The notes beneath the pieces were generated by a model. The model worked only from the letters and a program-made list of their open reading frames with translations, made no database searches and was not told where the DNA came from. From the NCBI GenBank assembly GCA_016870355.1, contig VGBR01000015.1:1-43394 (forward strand): 43,394 nt of DNA, written 5' to 3'. Within the stretch, counting starts at the first letter, position 1. Every line of letters begins with the position of its first letter. The position numbers were made by a program, and so were the translations under genes. The DNA comes from Actinomycetota bacterium (GTDB lineage Bacteria; Actinomycetota; Acidimicrobiia; IMCC26256; PALSA-555). This document shows, piece after piece, positions 1 to 8,955 of this stretch.

Positions 1-454
1 CTTTGCCCTCCCGGGAGGCCGCAAACGTCAGCTCGACGCACTCGTGGACGGTTGGCTAGATGAACCCTTGCTTGGGAAGGGACTCGGTGCCGTGGCGAGG
101 GTCATCCGCTCGAACAGCCAACCATGGGCGTACGAGCTCGCTTACGCATCGTTGTTGTTCGCAACTGGAGTCGTTGGGATTGCACTCTTCTTGTATGGCT
201 TGTCGTGGATAATTCGCAGCTCGCGCACAATGATCCGTGAGCGAAATGAACGGGTAGAAGTTCTGCTCAGCCTCTTGATCGGAACTCTTGGCATCATCGT
301 GGCGAGCGCGACCAATCCCTACATCACCAAGTTCGACGCTCTATGGACGATCTTCGTTCCGATCGCATTCATCAATCACTGGTTGCGGACACGCACGGAC
401 CAACTTGCTCCCGGTGTCATGTCCGCGAGGGGCGCAACAGCCACCAGAGACTGA
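1..454 (+). CDS. O-antigen polymerase/ligase-like membrane protein, 3' part
   Basis: The reading frame (codons from base 2) is open to the window edge, so the 5' end lies outside. The visible 151 residues begin in a loop and contain a motif of the form LLGKGLGAVA followed by a Glu-Tyr stretch (YELAYASLLF) and two hydrophobic segments. This is the pattern of the conserved C-terminal loop and last helices of Wzy/WaaL (O-antigen polymerase or ligase) proteins. Such proteins act in the cytoplasmic membrane to join lipid-linked glycan repeats. The gene converges on and overlaps the Wzz-like gene by 38 bases. Family assignment rests on a short segment and is moderate; polymerase and ligase cannot be told apart. 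Confidence 0.6.
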   Translation, partial: FALPGGRKRQLDALVDGWLDEPLLGKGLGAVARVIRSNSQPWAYELAYASLLFATGVVGIALFLYGLSWIIRSSRTMIRERNERVEVLLSLLIGTLGIIVASATNPYITKFDALWTIFVPIAFINHWLRTRTDQLAPGVMSARGATATRD

Positions 455-923
455 GCGTCATCCCAAGCGCGCAAGCGAGCGCGACGTTGCGCGCCGTAGC
501 GGGCTGACTCGGTCCATCTGGGATCTCTGCCCGCGTCACGTTTGATCGCCCCTCGAACCGATCAACGAGCGCGGCAGCGTACGCATTCGCAGCTCGTGCT
601 GCAGAATTCGCCTGATTGAGCTCGACCGCGAACCGCAGCGTCTGCCGACCTTCCATCGTGACCAACACGCGCTCCCGATCAACGCGAGGAACGACGTCGC
701 GCTGGAAGTCGCGCGATCTCGCCACAGCGATAGCTGCTTCCAGGGAGCTGCCTCGAACCCTGACGTCCGCAGTCGCAGTAAAACGCTCAGATTGCGCGAG
801 CGAAAGAGCAAGGGCAAGAGCACCCAACGTGATCACAGATCCCGCAATAACCTTCCAGCCATGGCGGATCAGGCGCACGTAGTCGCTCAGCGCAGGCCCA
901 GGCCCCAGCGCGCGTGCTGACAC
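417..923 (-). CDS. Short Wzz/chain-length-determinant-like membrane protein
   Basis: 168 residues from a GTG start. A hydrophobic helix at about residues 25-45 follows a basic stretch (RLIRHGWK). The middle is a charged extracytoplasmic domain, and a second helix at about 145-163 precedes a short basic tail. This N-TM/C-TM layout with a YVRLIRHGWK-type N-terminus is that of Wzz-type proteins, which set polymer length with Wzy polymerases; here the partner may be the convergent gene just upstream. It is shorter than most Wzz proteins (about 300 residues or more) and lacks a tyrosine-kinase domain, resembling YveK-type short forms. The role is inferred from topology and context. Confidence 0.6.
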   Translation of the reverse strand: MSARALGPGPALSDYVRLIRHGWKVIAGSVITLGALALALSLAQSERFTATADVRVRGSSLEAAIAVARSRDFQRDVVPRVDRERVLVTMEGRQTLRFAVELNQANSAARAANAYAAALVDRFEGRSNVTRAEIPDGPSQPATARNVALACALGMTLSLWWLLRPSRT

Positions 924-1005
924 AGCGCGGACTCTACCGAATCACACCCATGGACTCAGTGTGTTGCAGTCACACCGTCGATCGATACGGCAAGATACGC
1001 AGTTG

Positions 1006-1890
1006 ATGAGCGAGCACCGAGTCGTTCCGAGAGCACTCTCGACCACTCACGAGCATCTCCTTGCCGTGATAGCAACAGAGGCACTAAGCGCCGGCCATTC
1101 GCATTTCAACTTGTTAGACGCCGGATGCGGCAATGGACAACTCATCTCGTATCTATTGGAGAACATCCCGGTGACAAGTGGATCAGCCGTCGATGTTTCC
1201 GGCTTCGATGTTCTCGACGACGGCGTTCAACGACAAGGGTTCCTAGACGCGGCCCGCGCGACGTTGAGCGGCAGTCATCCCGAGATCGATTGGCAGGAAC
1301 ACGTGCTCGCCGCAGCAACAAGCGAACCCTGGCCCTTTCCAAAGCAATCGTTCGACATCGTTGTGTCCAATCAGGTTTGTGAGCACGTAGCCGATCTGAA
1401 CGAGTTCTTCTCGGAGAATGCCCGTGTTCTGCGCAATGACGGGGTTGCCATTCATCTCTTCCCGCTGCGGGACTACTTGCTCGAAGGTCACCTACTCCTA
1501 CCCCTGGTACACCGGATCGCGAGTCATGACCTGCGGAGAGATTTCATTGCATTCCTCAGCAAGCATGGAGTGGGTAAATACCGTGACCGTTCCCAAGCGC
1601 TCGAGACCTACGCCGAACAACATGCCGACTACCTTCAGGGTCTCACCCACTACCGTTCATGGTCCGAGGTTGCTGAGGCTGCAAAGAGCGCTGGGCTGCG
1701 GGCTTCGTACCGTTACACACCGGAGTACTACTGGCGTCGATTGGCGCGCGTACGGGGACGGGACTACCCGTACATCTTGCGCACACAGGGTCGTGCGCTC
1801 TCGGACGCGATCTGGTTCCGACTCTTGAAGCGGATATCAAGCGTCACGATCGTGCTGCAGAAGCGATACACGTATGCATACAACAGCTGA
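1006..1890 (+). CDS. Class I SAM-dependent methyltransferase
   Basis: About 294 residues. Motif I of Rossmann SAM methyltransferases is clear (LLDAGCGNGQLISYL), and a motif IV-like stretch follows (FDIVVSNQVCEHV), the usual pattern of Methyltransf_11-type enzymes in glycan clusters. The C-terminal third is basic and aromatic-rich and may bind the sugar or polyprenyl-linked acceptor. I chose the ATG at 1006; the frame also has a GTG at 961, but the 15 extra residues look like leader sequence. No strong ribosome-binding site precedes either. The substrate is unknown; the neighbours suggest O-methylation of a surface glycan. Confidence 0.72.
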   Translation: MSEHRVVPRALSTTHEHLLAVIATEALSAGHSHFNLLDAGCGNGQLISYLLENIPVTSGSAVDVSGFDVLDDGVQRQGFLDAARATLSGSHPEIDWQEHVLAAATSEPWPFPKQSFDIVVSNQVCEHVADLNEFFSENARVLRNDGVAIHLFPLRDYLLEGHLLLPLVHRIASHDLRRDFIAFLSKHGVGKYRDRSQALETYAEQHADYLQGLTHYRSWSEVAEAAKSAGLRASYRYTPEYYWRRLARVRGRDYPYILRTQGRALSDAIWFRLLKRISSVTIVLQKRYTYAYNS

Positions 1891-1936
1891 CGAGGATTTG
1901 CATCACAAGCATGATCGCCTGAGCTGAGAAGCACGA

Positions 1937-3613
1937 ATGATCTTTCGCAACCGCTACGGGAGACGCAGAAGCCTCGTTCGTTGGACAAGGCGCCGGATGG
2001 ATGCTCTCGCGCTCGCCACACAAGGGCGGCCGGGGTTGGCGCACTTGGTCCGTGTGGTGCGATTCCCGATGCGACGAGTCGTCGTGCGCTTCATGTCGCG
2101 TGCCCTTGAGCGTCCGGAGCTGGAGCAGGCGAAGACCATCATGGCCGACGCTCCGCCCGACCCGTCGCAAGGTCCGAAGGTCTTGTTCATGACCTTTCGG
2201 GCCTGGACGAGTCACGCTGCGTGGGAGGTGACGATCGCACAAGCGCTCCGACTCCGCGGCGCCCGCTGCGAGTTCTTCTTCTGTGGCGGGGGTCTCCCAA
2301 TTTGCGAGATCGGATGGCCAGGAGAAGACAGGAAGACTCCGTGCGACAGTTGTGGCTCGTACGTTGCAGCGATGATTGATGCCGCCCACTTCTGTCGCCA
2401 CTCTTTGGACGCCTTCGTACCCGGCGAGGAATGCGCCTCGATCGATCGCAAGGTTCGAACAGGGTTTGATGCGAGGCGGCTGGATGACGCGGCAAGGCAG
2501 TCACTCATGTGGTTCTTCCGGAGCGCTCACCTTCCGAACACGCCGACAGTCGAGAAGGCTCGCGAAGACTTCAGGGTCGGCGCTGCGATCATGACCGCGG
2601 CGGCACAACGGGTCCTGGACGCGCTCGTACCGGACATCGTCGTGATGGTCAACGGCCTCTTCTACGAGGACCGACTGGTTCGCGAAGCAGCGAAGGCGCG
2701 GGGCATCCGTGTCGTCAGCTATGAGGTCGGTGCGCAGGCCGGCACGCTGTACTTCTCCGGCGAGCGGCCAGCCGCCGAATACGACATCTCGGAGCTCTGG
2801 GATCAAACACGCGACCAGCCGCTTTCCCTTGCCTCCGAAGCCGCGCTCGATGCAGTCCTTTCATCGCGGCGAAGCGGTACAGGTCTCTCGCGGAAGTACT
2901 ACGCCCGCCATCGAGATCTCCGAACGCGCGGGGGCGTGCCGCTCGTTGCAGTGTTCACAAACGTCTCCTGGGACACAGCGGCCACCCTCGCTTCACCGGC
3001 ATTCGGCTCAATGTTCGACTGGGTGAGAGAGACCATGGCCATCGCGGAGGCGCACCCACATCTGGACTTCGTGATTCGCGCTCACCCCGCGGAGTCTCGA
3101 TGGCCAGGATTGGAAACGAACGAGTCACTCGAAACATTCGTGGGTTGCGAATTCACATGCGTTCCCCACAACGTTCGCTTCGTGTCCGCACGTGAAGCAA
3201 TCGATTCGTATCAGCTCATCGAAGCCGCCGACATCGTCTCAGTCTTCGCTTCAACCGTCGGACTCGAAGCGGCAGCATCCGGGAAACCCGTATGCGTAGC
3301 CGGCATGACTCACTACCGAGGACGTGGCTTTACCCTCGACGTGTCAAGCATTGCTCACTACCACGAGCTCTTCGACGACCTGTCATGGACTCAGCCCGAC
3401 AGCAGGCGACGCGACTTGGCTCGACGCTACGCGTACAGCTTCTTCTGTCGCGCAATGCTTCCGTTCGGAGCGGTGATCGAAGATGAGCCCTCCGAACCGA
3501 TGCTCACGTACTCGAGCATCAACGATCTCGAACCCGGGAGAGACGCCGTTCTTGACATCATCTGTGACGGAATCGTGGGAAGGAGTTCGTTCTCGATCGA
3601 TTCAAGAGATTGA
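1937..3613 (+). CDS. Capsule-biosynthesis-type GT-B protein with conserved Cys motif (copy 1)
   Basis: 558 residues. The C-terminal half has features of capsule polysaccharide transferases: a FVIRAHPAESRWPG motif, then an SVFASTVGLEAAASGKPV stretch that matches the nucleotide-sugar-binding fold of GT-B enzymes. The N-terminal half has an unusual cysteine cluster: FFFCGGGLPICEIGWP, then PCDSCGSY. A close paralogue, truncated at its 3' end, lies at 18871-20508; the start chosen here (ATG) aligns with the paralogue's start (both have a VRW.RRRMDAL segment near residue 20). The end overlaps the convergent GT2 gene by 12 bases. A glycosyl- or glycerophosphoryl-transferase role is inferred; the cysteines might bind a metal. 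Confidence 0.65.
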   Translation: MIFRNRYGRRRSLVRWTRRRMDALALATQGRPGLAHLVRVVRFPMRRVVVRFMSRALERPELEQAKTIMADAPPDPSQGPKVLFMTFRAWTSHAAWEVTIAQALRLRGARCEFFFCGGGLPICEIGWPGEDRKTPCDSCGSYVAAMIDAAHFCRHSLDAFVPGEECASIDRKVRTGFDARRLDDAARQSLMWFFRSAHLPNTPTVEKAREDFRVGAAIMTAAAQRVLDALVPDIVVMVNGLFYEDRLVREAAKARGIRVVSYEVGAQAGTLYFSGERPAAEYDISELWDQTRDQPLSLASEAALDAVLSSRRSGTGLSRKYYARHRDLRTRGGVPLVAVFTNVSWDTAATLASPAFGSMFDWVRETMAIAEAHPHLDFVIRAHPAESRWPGLETNESLETFVGCEFTCVPHNVRFVSAREAIDSYQLIEAADIVSVFASTVGLEAAASGKPVCVAGMTHYRGRGFTLDVSSIAHYHELFDDLSWTQPDSRRRDLARRYAYSFFCRAMLPFGAVIEDEPSEPMLTYSSINDLEPGRDAVLDIICDGIVGRSSFSIDSRD

Positions 3614-4615
3614 TCTTCGCGTTCGTCGGAGATGCATCGCGCGCCGCACTCGTCGTAGAACGTGGACCATTCTCGTTCCGACCGCAGCCTTCGCCGCCAT
3701 TGCCAACCAGGTCCCTGACGCAATCATCGAGGGATCCTCCCGCACCCCCTCGATGAGTCGCCGGCGGGCGGTCGACCCGTCACCCGCCAACATGTAGTGG
3801 TGAGCGATCAATGTCCACATCGCGACGCGCAAGCGTCGTTGCTGAGGTGCGAGCCGTTTTCGGTTGCGAGGGTGCCGGCGGATCTTTGTGGCCGCGGTGC
3901 GGATTGCTCGTTCCATCGATGCCGGGTCGCCAAGGGTGTTCCTGTCGTGAAAGTGGATCCGTGTTCTCCCACCATCGACGAACATCACCTGACTCGCGCC
4001 CAGACATCGGGTCCAGAACTCCCAGTCCTCCATACCAGAGAGTTGCCGGTCTTCGTCGAACCACCCGACCGTGTCCAAGAGTGAGCGTCGTACGACAACG
4101 GATCCAATTGTCATTCGGTTGCCAATGGCACATTCGAGAAATGCATCGCCCGTCACAGGATGGCGGGGAAACACATCGAAGATCTCACCCGTTCGATCAT
4201 CGAAGAACTCGGCTGGTCCGTACGCAATACCGATCTCAGGTCGGTCGCTGAGCACCTCTGACAGCCGACTCAGCTGCCCTGCAGCCATCTCGTCATCCGA
4301 GTCGAGGAAGGCGATGAGATCGCCAGTCGTTGCCGCGATGCCGGAGTTGCGCGCTGCACCCCGCTCCTTGTTCTCTTGAACGAGGCACCGAATGCGGGTA
4401 GCGAACCGGCGAAGCACCTCCTGTGTGTCGTCTGTCGACCCGTCGTCGACCACGACGACTTCCATCGGCTCATAGTCCTGCGCGAGAACGGATTCGACCG
4501 CGCGAGCGATCACACCGGCGCGGTTGTGAGTGGGAATGATCACTGAGATCAAAGGTCTTGCCGAAGTCGATGCGGATTCAATCCGCTGAGGACCGCCCCC
4601 GTCATCCGACCCCAC
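3602..4615 (-). CDS. Family 2 glycosyltransferase
   Basis: 337 residues from a GTG. The GT-A nucleotide-binding start is clear (LISVIIPTHNRAGVI), followed by VVVVDDGSTDDT and the metal-binding LDSDDE at about residue 108. A GMEDWEFWTRCL segment gives the usual acceptor/base region (ED-W). The C-terminal 100 residues are basic and probably lie on the membrane surface. It is likely to add a sugar to a lipid-linked repeat unit. It is divergent from pseB with 78 bases between the starts and convergent with copy 1 of the capsule-like gene. Donor and acceptor cannot be read from the sequence. Confidence 0.85.
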   Translation of the reverse strand: MGSDDGGGPQRIESASTSARPLISVIIPTHNRAGVIARAVESVLAQDYEPMEVVVVDDGSTDDTQEVLRRFATRIRCLVQENKERGAARNSGIAATTGDLIAFLDSDDEMAAGQLSRLSEVLSDRPEIGIAYGPAEFFDDRTGEIFDVFPRHPVTGDAFLECAIGNRMTIGSVVVRRSLLDTVGWFDEDRQLSGMEDWEFWTRCLGASQVMFVDGGRTRIHFHDRNTLGDPASMERAIRTAATKIRRHPRNRKRLAPQQRRLRVAMWTLIAHHYMLAGDGSTARRRLIEGVREDPSMIASGTWLAMAAKAAVGTRMVHVLRRVRRAMHLRRTRRSIS

Positions 4616-4693
4616 GAACCCGTACTAGCACGCGCCGCCGGCGCCGGGCCCCTCGCTGTGCAGGAGACGCGGCGACTCGGCAAGAATGTACGA

Positions 4694-5665
4694 ATGGATC
4701 TTTCGGGTTCGACCATCCTGCTCACTGGGGGCACCGGTTCGTTCGGTAATGCCTTCGTCGAGCGGGTGCTCTCGCGCTGGTCGGATGTGGTAATCCGCGT
4801 CTACTCGAGAGACGAACTCAAGCAAGTGGAGATGCGAACGAAGTTGGGCGACGAGCAGATCCGCTTCTTCATCGGTGACGTGCGTGATCGCAACCGTCTG
4901 ACCCGCGCCGCGCAAGGGGCTGACTTTATCGTGCATGCCGCTGCGATGAAGCAGGTACCGGTATGTGAGTACAACCCGTCCGAGGCCATCCAGACCAATG
5001 TGGTCGGAGCGCAGAACGTTGTGGACGCTGCAATCGATGCCGGGGTGAACAAGGTAGTGGCGCTGTCGACCGACAAGGCTGTGAATCCGGTGAACCTCTA
5101 CGGCGCAACCAAGCTCTGCGCCGAGAAGGTAATCGTCCAAGGAAACGCGTACGCCGCGGGCGGGGAGACACGACTTTCGTGCGTACGCTATGGAAACGTC
5201 GTCGGCTCTCGAGGATCAGTCGTACCGCTGTTTCGTGATCAGGCAACTCGAGGTGCCATCACGATCACCGACGAACGCATGACTCGATTCTGGATCACGC
5301 TTCCCCAATCCGTCGATCTCGTCTTGTATGCCCTCGAGCACATGAACGGTGGAGAGATCTTCATCCCGAAGATCCCTTCCATGCGCGTCGTCGACCTAGC
5401 GGACGCGATGGCACCGGGTAGCAGCCACGAGATCATCGGCATTCGACCCGGCGAGAAGCTGCACGAGGTCTTGCTCACCGTCGACGAGAACCGGCACGCG
5501 ATCATGGTCGATGACGTCTACGTCGTCCTCCCTGAACATCCCTGGTGGACTGATCACCCTCGTTGGGCAGACGGCAAGCCACTCGAAGACGGTTTTATGT
5601 ATTCGAGCGACCAGAACGATTGGTGGCTCACCAGGGACGACCTGGTGGCACTCCTCGCGCAGTGA
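4694..5665 (+). CDS. pseB: UDP-N-acetylglucosamine 4,6-dehydratase (inverting), PseB
   Basis: 323 residues. It catalyses the first step of pseudaminic acid synthesis: UDP-GlcNAc to the 4-keto-6-deoxy-L-arabino sugar. The NAD(P)-binding ILLTGGTGSFGNAFVE start, the HAAAMKQVPVCEYNP motif, STDKAVNPVNLYGATK (with the catalytic-site YxxxK) and RYGNVVGSRGSV are diagnostic of PseB/FlaA1-type dehydratases. The ATG at 4694 gives the usual short N-terminus (MDLSGSTILLTG); the frame extends upstream to 4658 but those residues are unlikely. Its stop overlaps the pseC start (GTGA), so the two should be translationally coupled. Confidence 0.95.
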   Translation: MDLSGSTILLTGGTGSFGNAFVERVLSRWSDVVIRVYSRDELKQVEMRTKLGDEQIRFFIGDVRDRNRLTRAAQGADFIVHAAAMKQVPVCEYNPSEAIQTNVVGAQNVVDAAIDAGVNKVVALSTDKAVNPVNLYGATKLCAEKVIVQGNAYAAGGETRLSCVRYGNVVGSRGSVVPLFRDQATRGAITITDERMTRFWITLPQSVDLVLYALEHMNGGEIFIPKIPSMRVVDLADAMAPGSSHEIIGIRPGEKLHEVLLTVDENRHAIMVDDVYVVLPEHPWWTDHPRWADGKPLEDGFMYSSDQNDWWLTRDDLVALLAQ

Positions 5666-6738
5666 TCCCGTACGGACGCCAATCGATCGACGACGATGAC
5701 ATCGCGGCGGTCGCAGATGTTCTCAAGGGAGATTGGCTTACACAAGGCCCCCACGTCGAGGAGTTCGAGACCGAACTCGCATCGGAAGTTGGCGCGCGGC
5801 ACGCGGTTGCCTTCTGCAACGGCACCGCAGCACTTCACGCGGCTTGTGCCGCCGCCCAACTCGGTCCTGGTTCTATCGGCGTCACATCGGCACTGACCTT
5901 CGCTGCGAGTGCGAACTGCCTGCTGTACGTCGGTGCCGATGTCCAATTCGTTGACATCGACCCGCTTACGCTCAACCTCGACCCCCGTCAGGTGCCGGAC
6001 GGCATCGATGCTGTCATTGCAGTTCACTACGCAGGGTTGCCGGTCGATCTCACGTCGCTGCGATCACGAAGTCGCTTCATCATCGAAGATGCCAGCCACG
6101 CACTCGGTGCTCAAACGCCGGACGGTCCAGTTGGCAACTGCGCTCGATCCGACATGTGCACCTTTTCATTCCATCCGGTGAAGCACATCACGACCGGGGA
6201 AGGCGGTGCGGTCACGACGAACTCGGACGATCTCGCTGCCCGGTTGCGCCGATTTCGCCATCACGGGATCTCGCCGCAACCGGAGAAGGGTGGTTGGTAC
6301 TACGAGATCGAGTCGCTCGGCTTCAACTACCGACTCACGGACCTCCAGGCTGCGCTCGGAACGAGCCAATTGAAGAAACTCGATCGATTTCTCGCTCGGC
6401 GGAACGAACTAGCCGTGCGCTACCGCGAGGCACTTCTCGGGCTTCCCGTGGTCCTTCCACCCGAGGCTCCCGATGGGTGGTCGCACGCGTACCACTTGTT
6501 CGTGCTACGCGTCGCGGGTCGCCGCGGAGTCTACGACGAGTTGCGATCTGCAGGTATCGGCGTGCAGGTCCACTACGTCCCCGTCCATCACCATCCGATC
6601 TACAAGGAACACGCTTCGGTACCGTTGCCACAGACCGACGCCGTGTACGACGAACTGCTCTCGCTTCCCATGTTCCCCGATCTCACGGATCGCGAGCAGG
6701 ACACAGTGATCGAAGCGCTGAAGGTCGCAGTTTCTTGA
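5662..6738 (+). CDS. pseC: UDP-4-amino-4,6-dideoxy-AltNAc aminotransferase, PseC
   Basis: 358 residues, DegT/DnrJ/EryC1/StrS fold type I PLP enzyme. It transaminates the PseB product at C4. Visible signatures are VIPYGRQSIDDDD at the N-terminus, GDWLTQGPHVEEFE, the cofactor-site AFCNGTAALHAA, IEDASHALGA and the PLP-lysine segment FHPVKHITTGEGGA. The GTG at 5662 overlaps the pseB stop and gives the typical PseC N-terminus; upstream in-frame residues lie inside pseB and look non-coding. It sits second in a compact five-gene run. Confidence 0.94.
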   Translation: MIPYGRQSIDDDDIAAVADVLKGDWLTQGPHVEEFETELASEVGARHAVAFCNGTAALHAACAAAQLGPGSIGVTSALTFAASANCLLYVGADVQFVDIDPLTLNLDPRQVPDGIDAVIAVHYAGLPVDLTSLRSRSRFIIEDASHALGAQTPDGPVGNCARSDMCTFSFHPVKHITTGEGGAVTTNSDDLAARLRRFRHHGISPQPEKGGWYYEIESLGFNYRLTDLQAALGTSQLKKLDRFLARRNELAVRYREALLGLPVVLPPEAPDGWSHAYHLFVLRVAGRRGVYDELRSAGIGVQVHYVPVHHHPIYKEHASVPLPQTDAVYDELLSLPMFPDLTDREQDTVIEALKVAVS

Positions 6739-6742
6739 TCAC

Positions 6743-8101
6743 GTGAGCACCAGCAAACCCCTACGAGTGCTCGCACTCGATCACTACTTCGATCAAGATC
6801 TCAAGGCGCTGGAGGCACAGTCCGCCCTTTCCATCCGAAGGCTGCCCGTCTACCGGCTCCGCGAGCCCGCGATCCGAATGATGGGCGAAGAGGTAGGGAT
6901 GGGCTTCGAGAGCGGCTTGAAGCTGTTCACCAGTGAAGAGCTCCGTCTCGCTCGTGAGACGTATGCGCGATGGCTTGACAAGGAGATGAGAGGAATCTAC
7001 TTGGAATGGCCTTTCGACATCGTCGTTCTTCCGAGTGACATCTTCTTTTTCGTCCGAGCCCTTCCAACGATCGCTCATGCTCTCGGACTGCCGGTTGTTG
7101 TTGCGCAGAAGGAAACGACGGTATCTCCAGAGACCATGGAGTTCGAGGCACCGATCGTTGGACGGTACGCACCATTCATCTCGGATTGGATGGCAGTGTG
7201 CAGTGAACGCCAGAAGGAGTACTGGCTGCGCGTAGGGGCCGATCCAGCCGCTATCGATGTCACCGGGCAACCACGGTTCGACATGTATGCGCATGCGACT
7301 CCGCCGGATCGCAAGAGCGTTCCGACTGTGCTTTTCTTCAGCTACGCCGTGGACGCCTACGTTCCTGAAGCCGACCTCGGCCAGGCCGTCTGGCAAGAGC
7401 TTCGTGATGAAACCGAACGGGTTCTTGTCGCGCTGGCCAGAGCGTCGAAGGTTCGAATCATCGTAAAGCACCATCCACAGCAGGAGCGCCGCGGAGAGGT
7501 TGATCGACTTCGAGCCCTCGCTGGCAAGAGTTGGGGGCAAGCGTTCGTGGTTGCAGACCCCGAAGCCGACACACGAGAGCTCGTGCTCGCCGCAGACATC
7601 ATCGTCGGGTTTCAGACAACAGCGCTCTACGAGGCCGTCGCGGCGCAGCGACCGGTCGTGTATGCGGCATGGGGGAAGGACTGGGAACGGCACCTGGATC
7701 GCTTGATCCCGTTTCATGATGCACCGCCCGGCTGCGTTCACCACGCGCAAGGCCCGGATGCACTGCGGACGTTTTTGGAGTCGAACCCTGCGCCGCCTAC
7801 GCCCGACTCACGTGTCTGGTGTGAGGAGGCACTCGGGCCAATCGACGGACGCGCAAGCAGTCGCGTTGCCAAGGGACTTGCCCGCGTCGCATCTGACTGG
7901 CCACAGGAGGCTCGGGAAGGCTTGGGAAGGCACCGGAGGAGCTATCTGGTTAGGATGCTCGCCGGCGCGAGCGCGGCGGAGATGTTTTGGCTCGCTGCTC
8001 GTGTTCCGGCGCTCGTTCTTGGGAGAACCGGGGGTGTCGTCCTTCGTCAGCAACGAGCTGCTGAATTCCGAAAGGTCGCGATGCGCGGCCTCAGGGATTG
8101 A
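6743..8101 (+). CDS. GT-B / capsule-type glycosyltransferase, candidate nonulosonate transferase
   Basis: 452 residues from a GTG, four bases after pseC. The C-terminal half carries IIVKHHPQQER and IIVGFQTTALYEAVAAQRPVV, the HP and SxxALYEA patterns of the CDP-glycerol glycerophosphotransferase/capsule superfamily. No membrane segment is obvious. Its stop overlaps the pseG start. Because it is embedded among pse genes and no Maf-type flagellin transferase is present, it is a reasonable candidate for the enzyme that moves the CMP-activated nonulosonic acid onto a glycan or protein; this is inference. It could instead be another polysaccharide transferase of the island. Confidence 0.6.
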   Translation: MSTSKPLRVLALDHYFDQDLKALEAQSALSIRRLPVYRLREPAIRMMGEEVGMGFESGLKLFTSEELRLARETYARWLDKEMRGIYLEWPFDIVVLPSDIFFFVRALPTIAHALGLPVVVAQKETTVSPETMEFEAPIVGRYAPFISDWMAVCSERQKEYWLRVGADPAAIDVTGQPRFDMYAHATPPDRKSVPTVLFFSYAVDAYVPEADLGQAVWQELRDETERVLVALARASKVRIIVKHHPQQERRGEVDRLRALAGKSWGQAFVVADPEADTRELVLAADIIVGFQTTALYEAVAAQRPVVYAAWGKDWERHLDRLIPFHDAPPGCVHHAQGPDALRTFLESNPAPPTPDSRVWCEEALGPIDGRASSRVAKGLARVASDWPQEAREGLGRHRRSYLVRMLAGASAAEMFWLAARVPALVLGRTGGVVLRQQRAAEFRKVAMRGLRD

Positions 8102-8955
8102 TCGCCGTGCGTTTCTGCCTGTTTTATGACGAAGGTCCCGGCCGCGGCCTTGGCCATCGACGACGCATGGAGGCGCTCGCGGATGCCCTCAAGATCATTG
8201 GGTTCGAGAGTGTTCTCCTCCCGATCGATGGTGAGCCGACAGCGCCCGCCGACGTCGCGGTCGTGGACTCATACATCTATCGCGCCGATGACACGAAGCG
8301 GTTTCGGGCGGAGACGATCGCAGCAGTCGACGACCTGAGTCGGAACCTCGCGGTGGCCATCGTGGTGGACCCGGCTCCCGGCGCGACGGTGAAGTTCCAT
8401 GCCGCGGCACACCACGCGTTGACCGGCCCGGAGTACGCGCTAGTCGATCCGAAGCTCGTCGACATCCAGCGAGCACCGGTTGAGGGAGCGGTCACGCGAA
8501 TCCTGGTGACAACGGGTGGCACCGATGTCGATGGGTACGGATACGCGATCGCACACGACCTGACCAAACTGCTTCCCAGCGCCACCATCTCGCTGGTCAT
8601 GGGCCCTTGGTCCTCAGACCAAGTTCCGCGTCAGGTAAATCCGATTCGGACAAGCAGCGGTCTGGGCAATGAGCTGGCGATCTCTGATCTCGTGGTGACC
8701 GCGGGTGGTGTCACGATGCTCGAGTCCCTCGCCTTGGGACGACCAACCGTTGCCGTGCTCACAGCAGAGAACCAGCAGCGCTACGTAGAGGGCGCGGCGG
8801 CGGTGAACGCCGTCGTCCCCGCGTCGATTGACGATGCTGCGCTCGCGGCCGTCACCCTCGCCGGTAACGCTGATCTCCGTGTCGAGCTTGCTCATCGAGC
8901 TGCGAACCTGATCGACGGTCGCGGCGCGTTGCGGGTGGCGCGGGCATTGACATGA
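8098..8955 (+). CDS. pseG: UDP-sugar hydrolase, PseG
   Basis: 285 residues. PseG removes UDP from the diacetylated altrose intermediate. Seen are the GPGRGLGHRRRMEALADAL segment (the conserved G-H-xxR of PseG near the N-terminus), LVTTGGTDVDGYG, and SDLVVTAGGVTMLESLALGRPT, the MurG-like UDP-binding loop. The TTG at 8098 overlaps the preceding stop; a GTG at 8107 is an equally good start and would give an N-terminus beginning MRFCLFYDEG. It is compact compared with fused PseG-PseH forms, in keeping with a separate acetyltransferase gene at 20505-20990. The gene overlaps the next one by ATGA. Confidence 0.88.
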   Translation: MIAVRFCLFYDEGPGRGLGHRRRMEALADALKIIGFESVLLPIDGEPTAPADVAVVDSYIYRADDTKRFRAETIAAVDDLSRNLAVAIVVDPAPGATVKFHAAAHHALTGPEYALVDPKLVDIQRAPVEGAVTRILVTTGGTDVDGYGYAIAHDLTKLLPSATISLVMGPWSSDQVPRQVNPIRTSSGLGNELAISDLVVTAGGVTMLESLALGRPTVAVLTAENQQRYVEGAAAVNAVVPASIDDAALAAVTLAGNADLRVELAHRAANLIDGRGALRVARALT

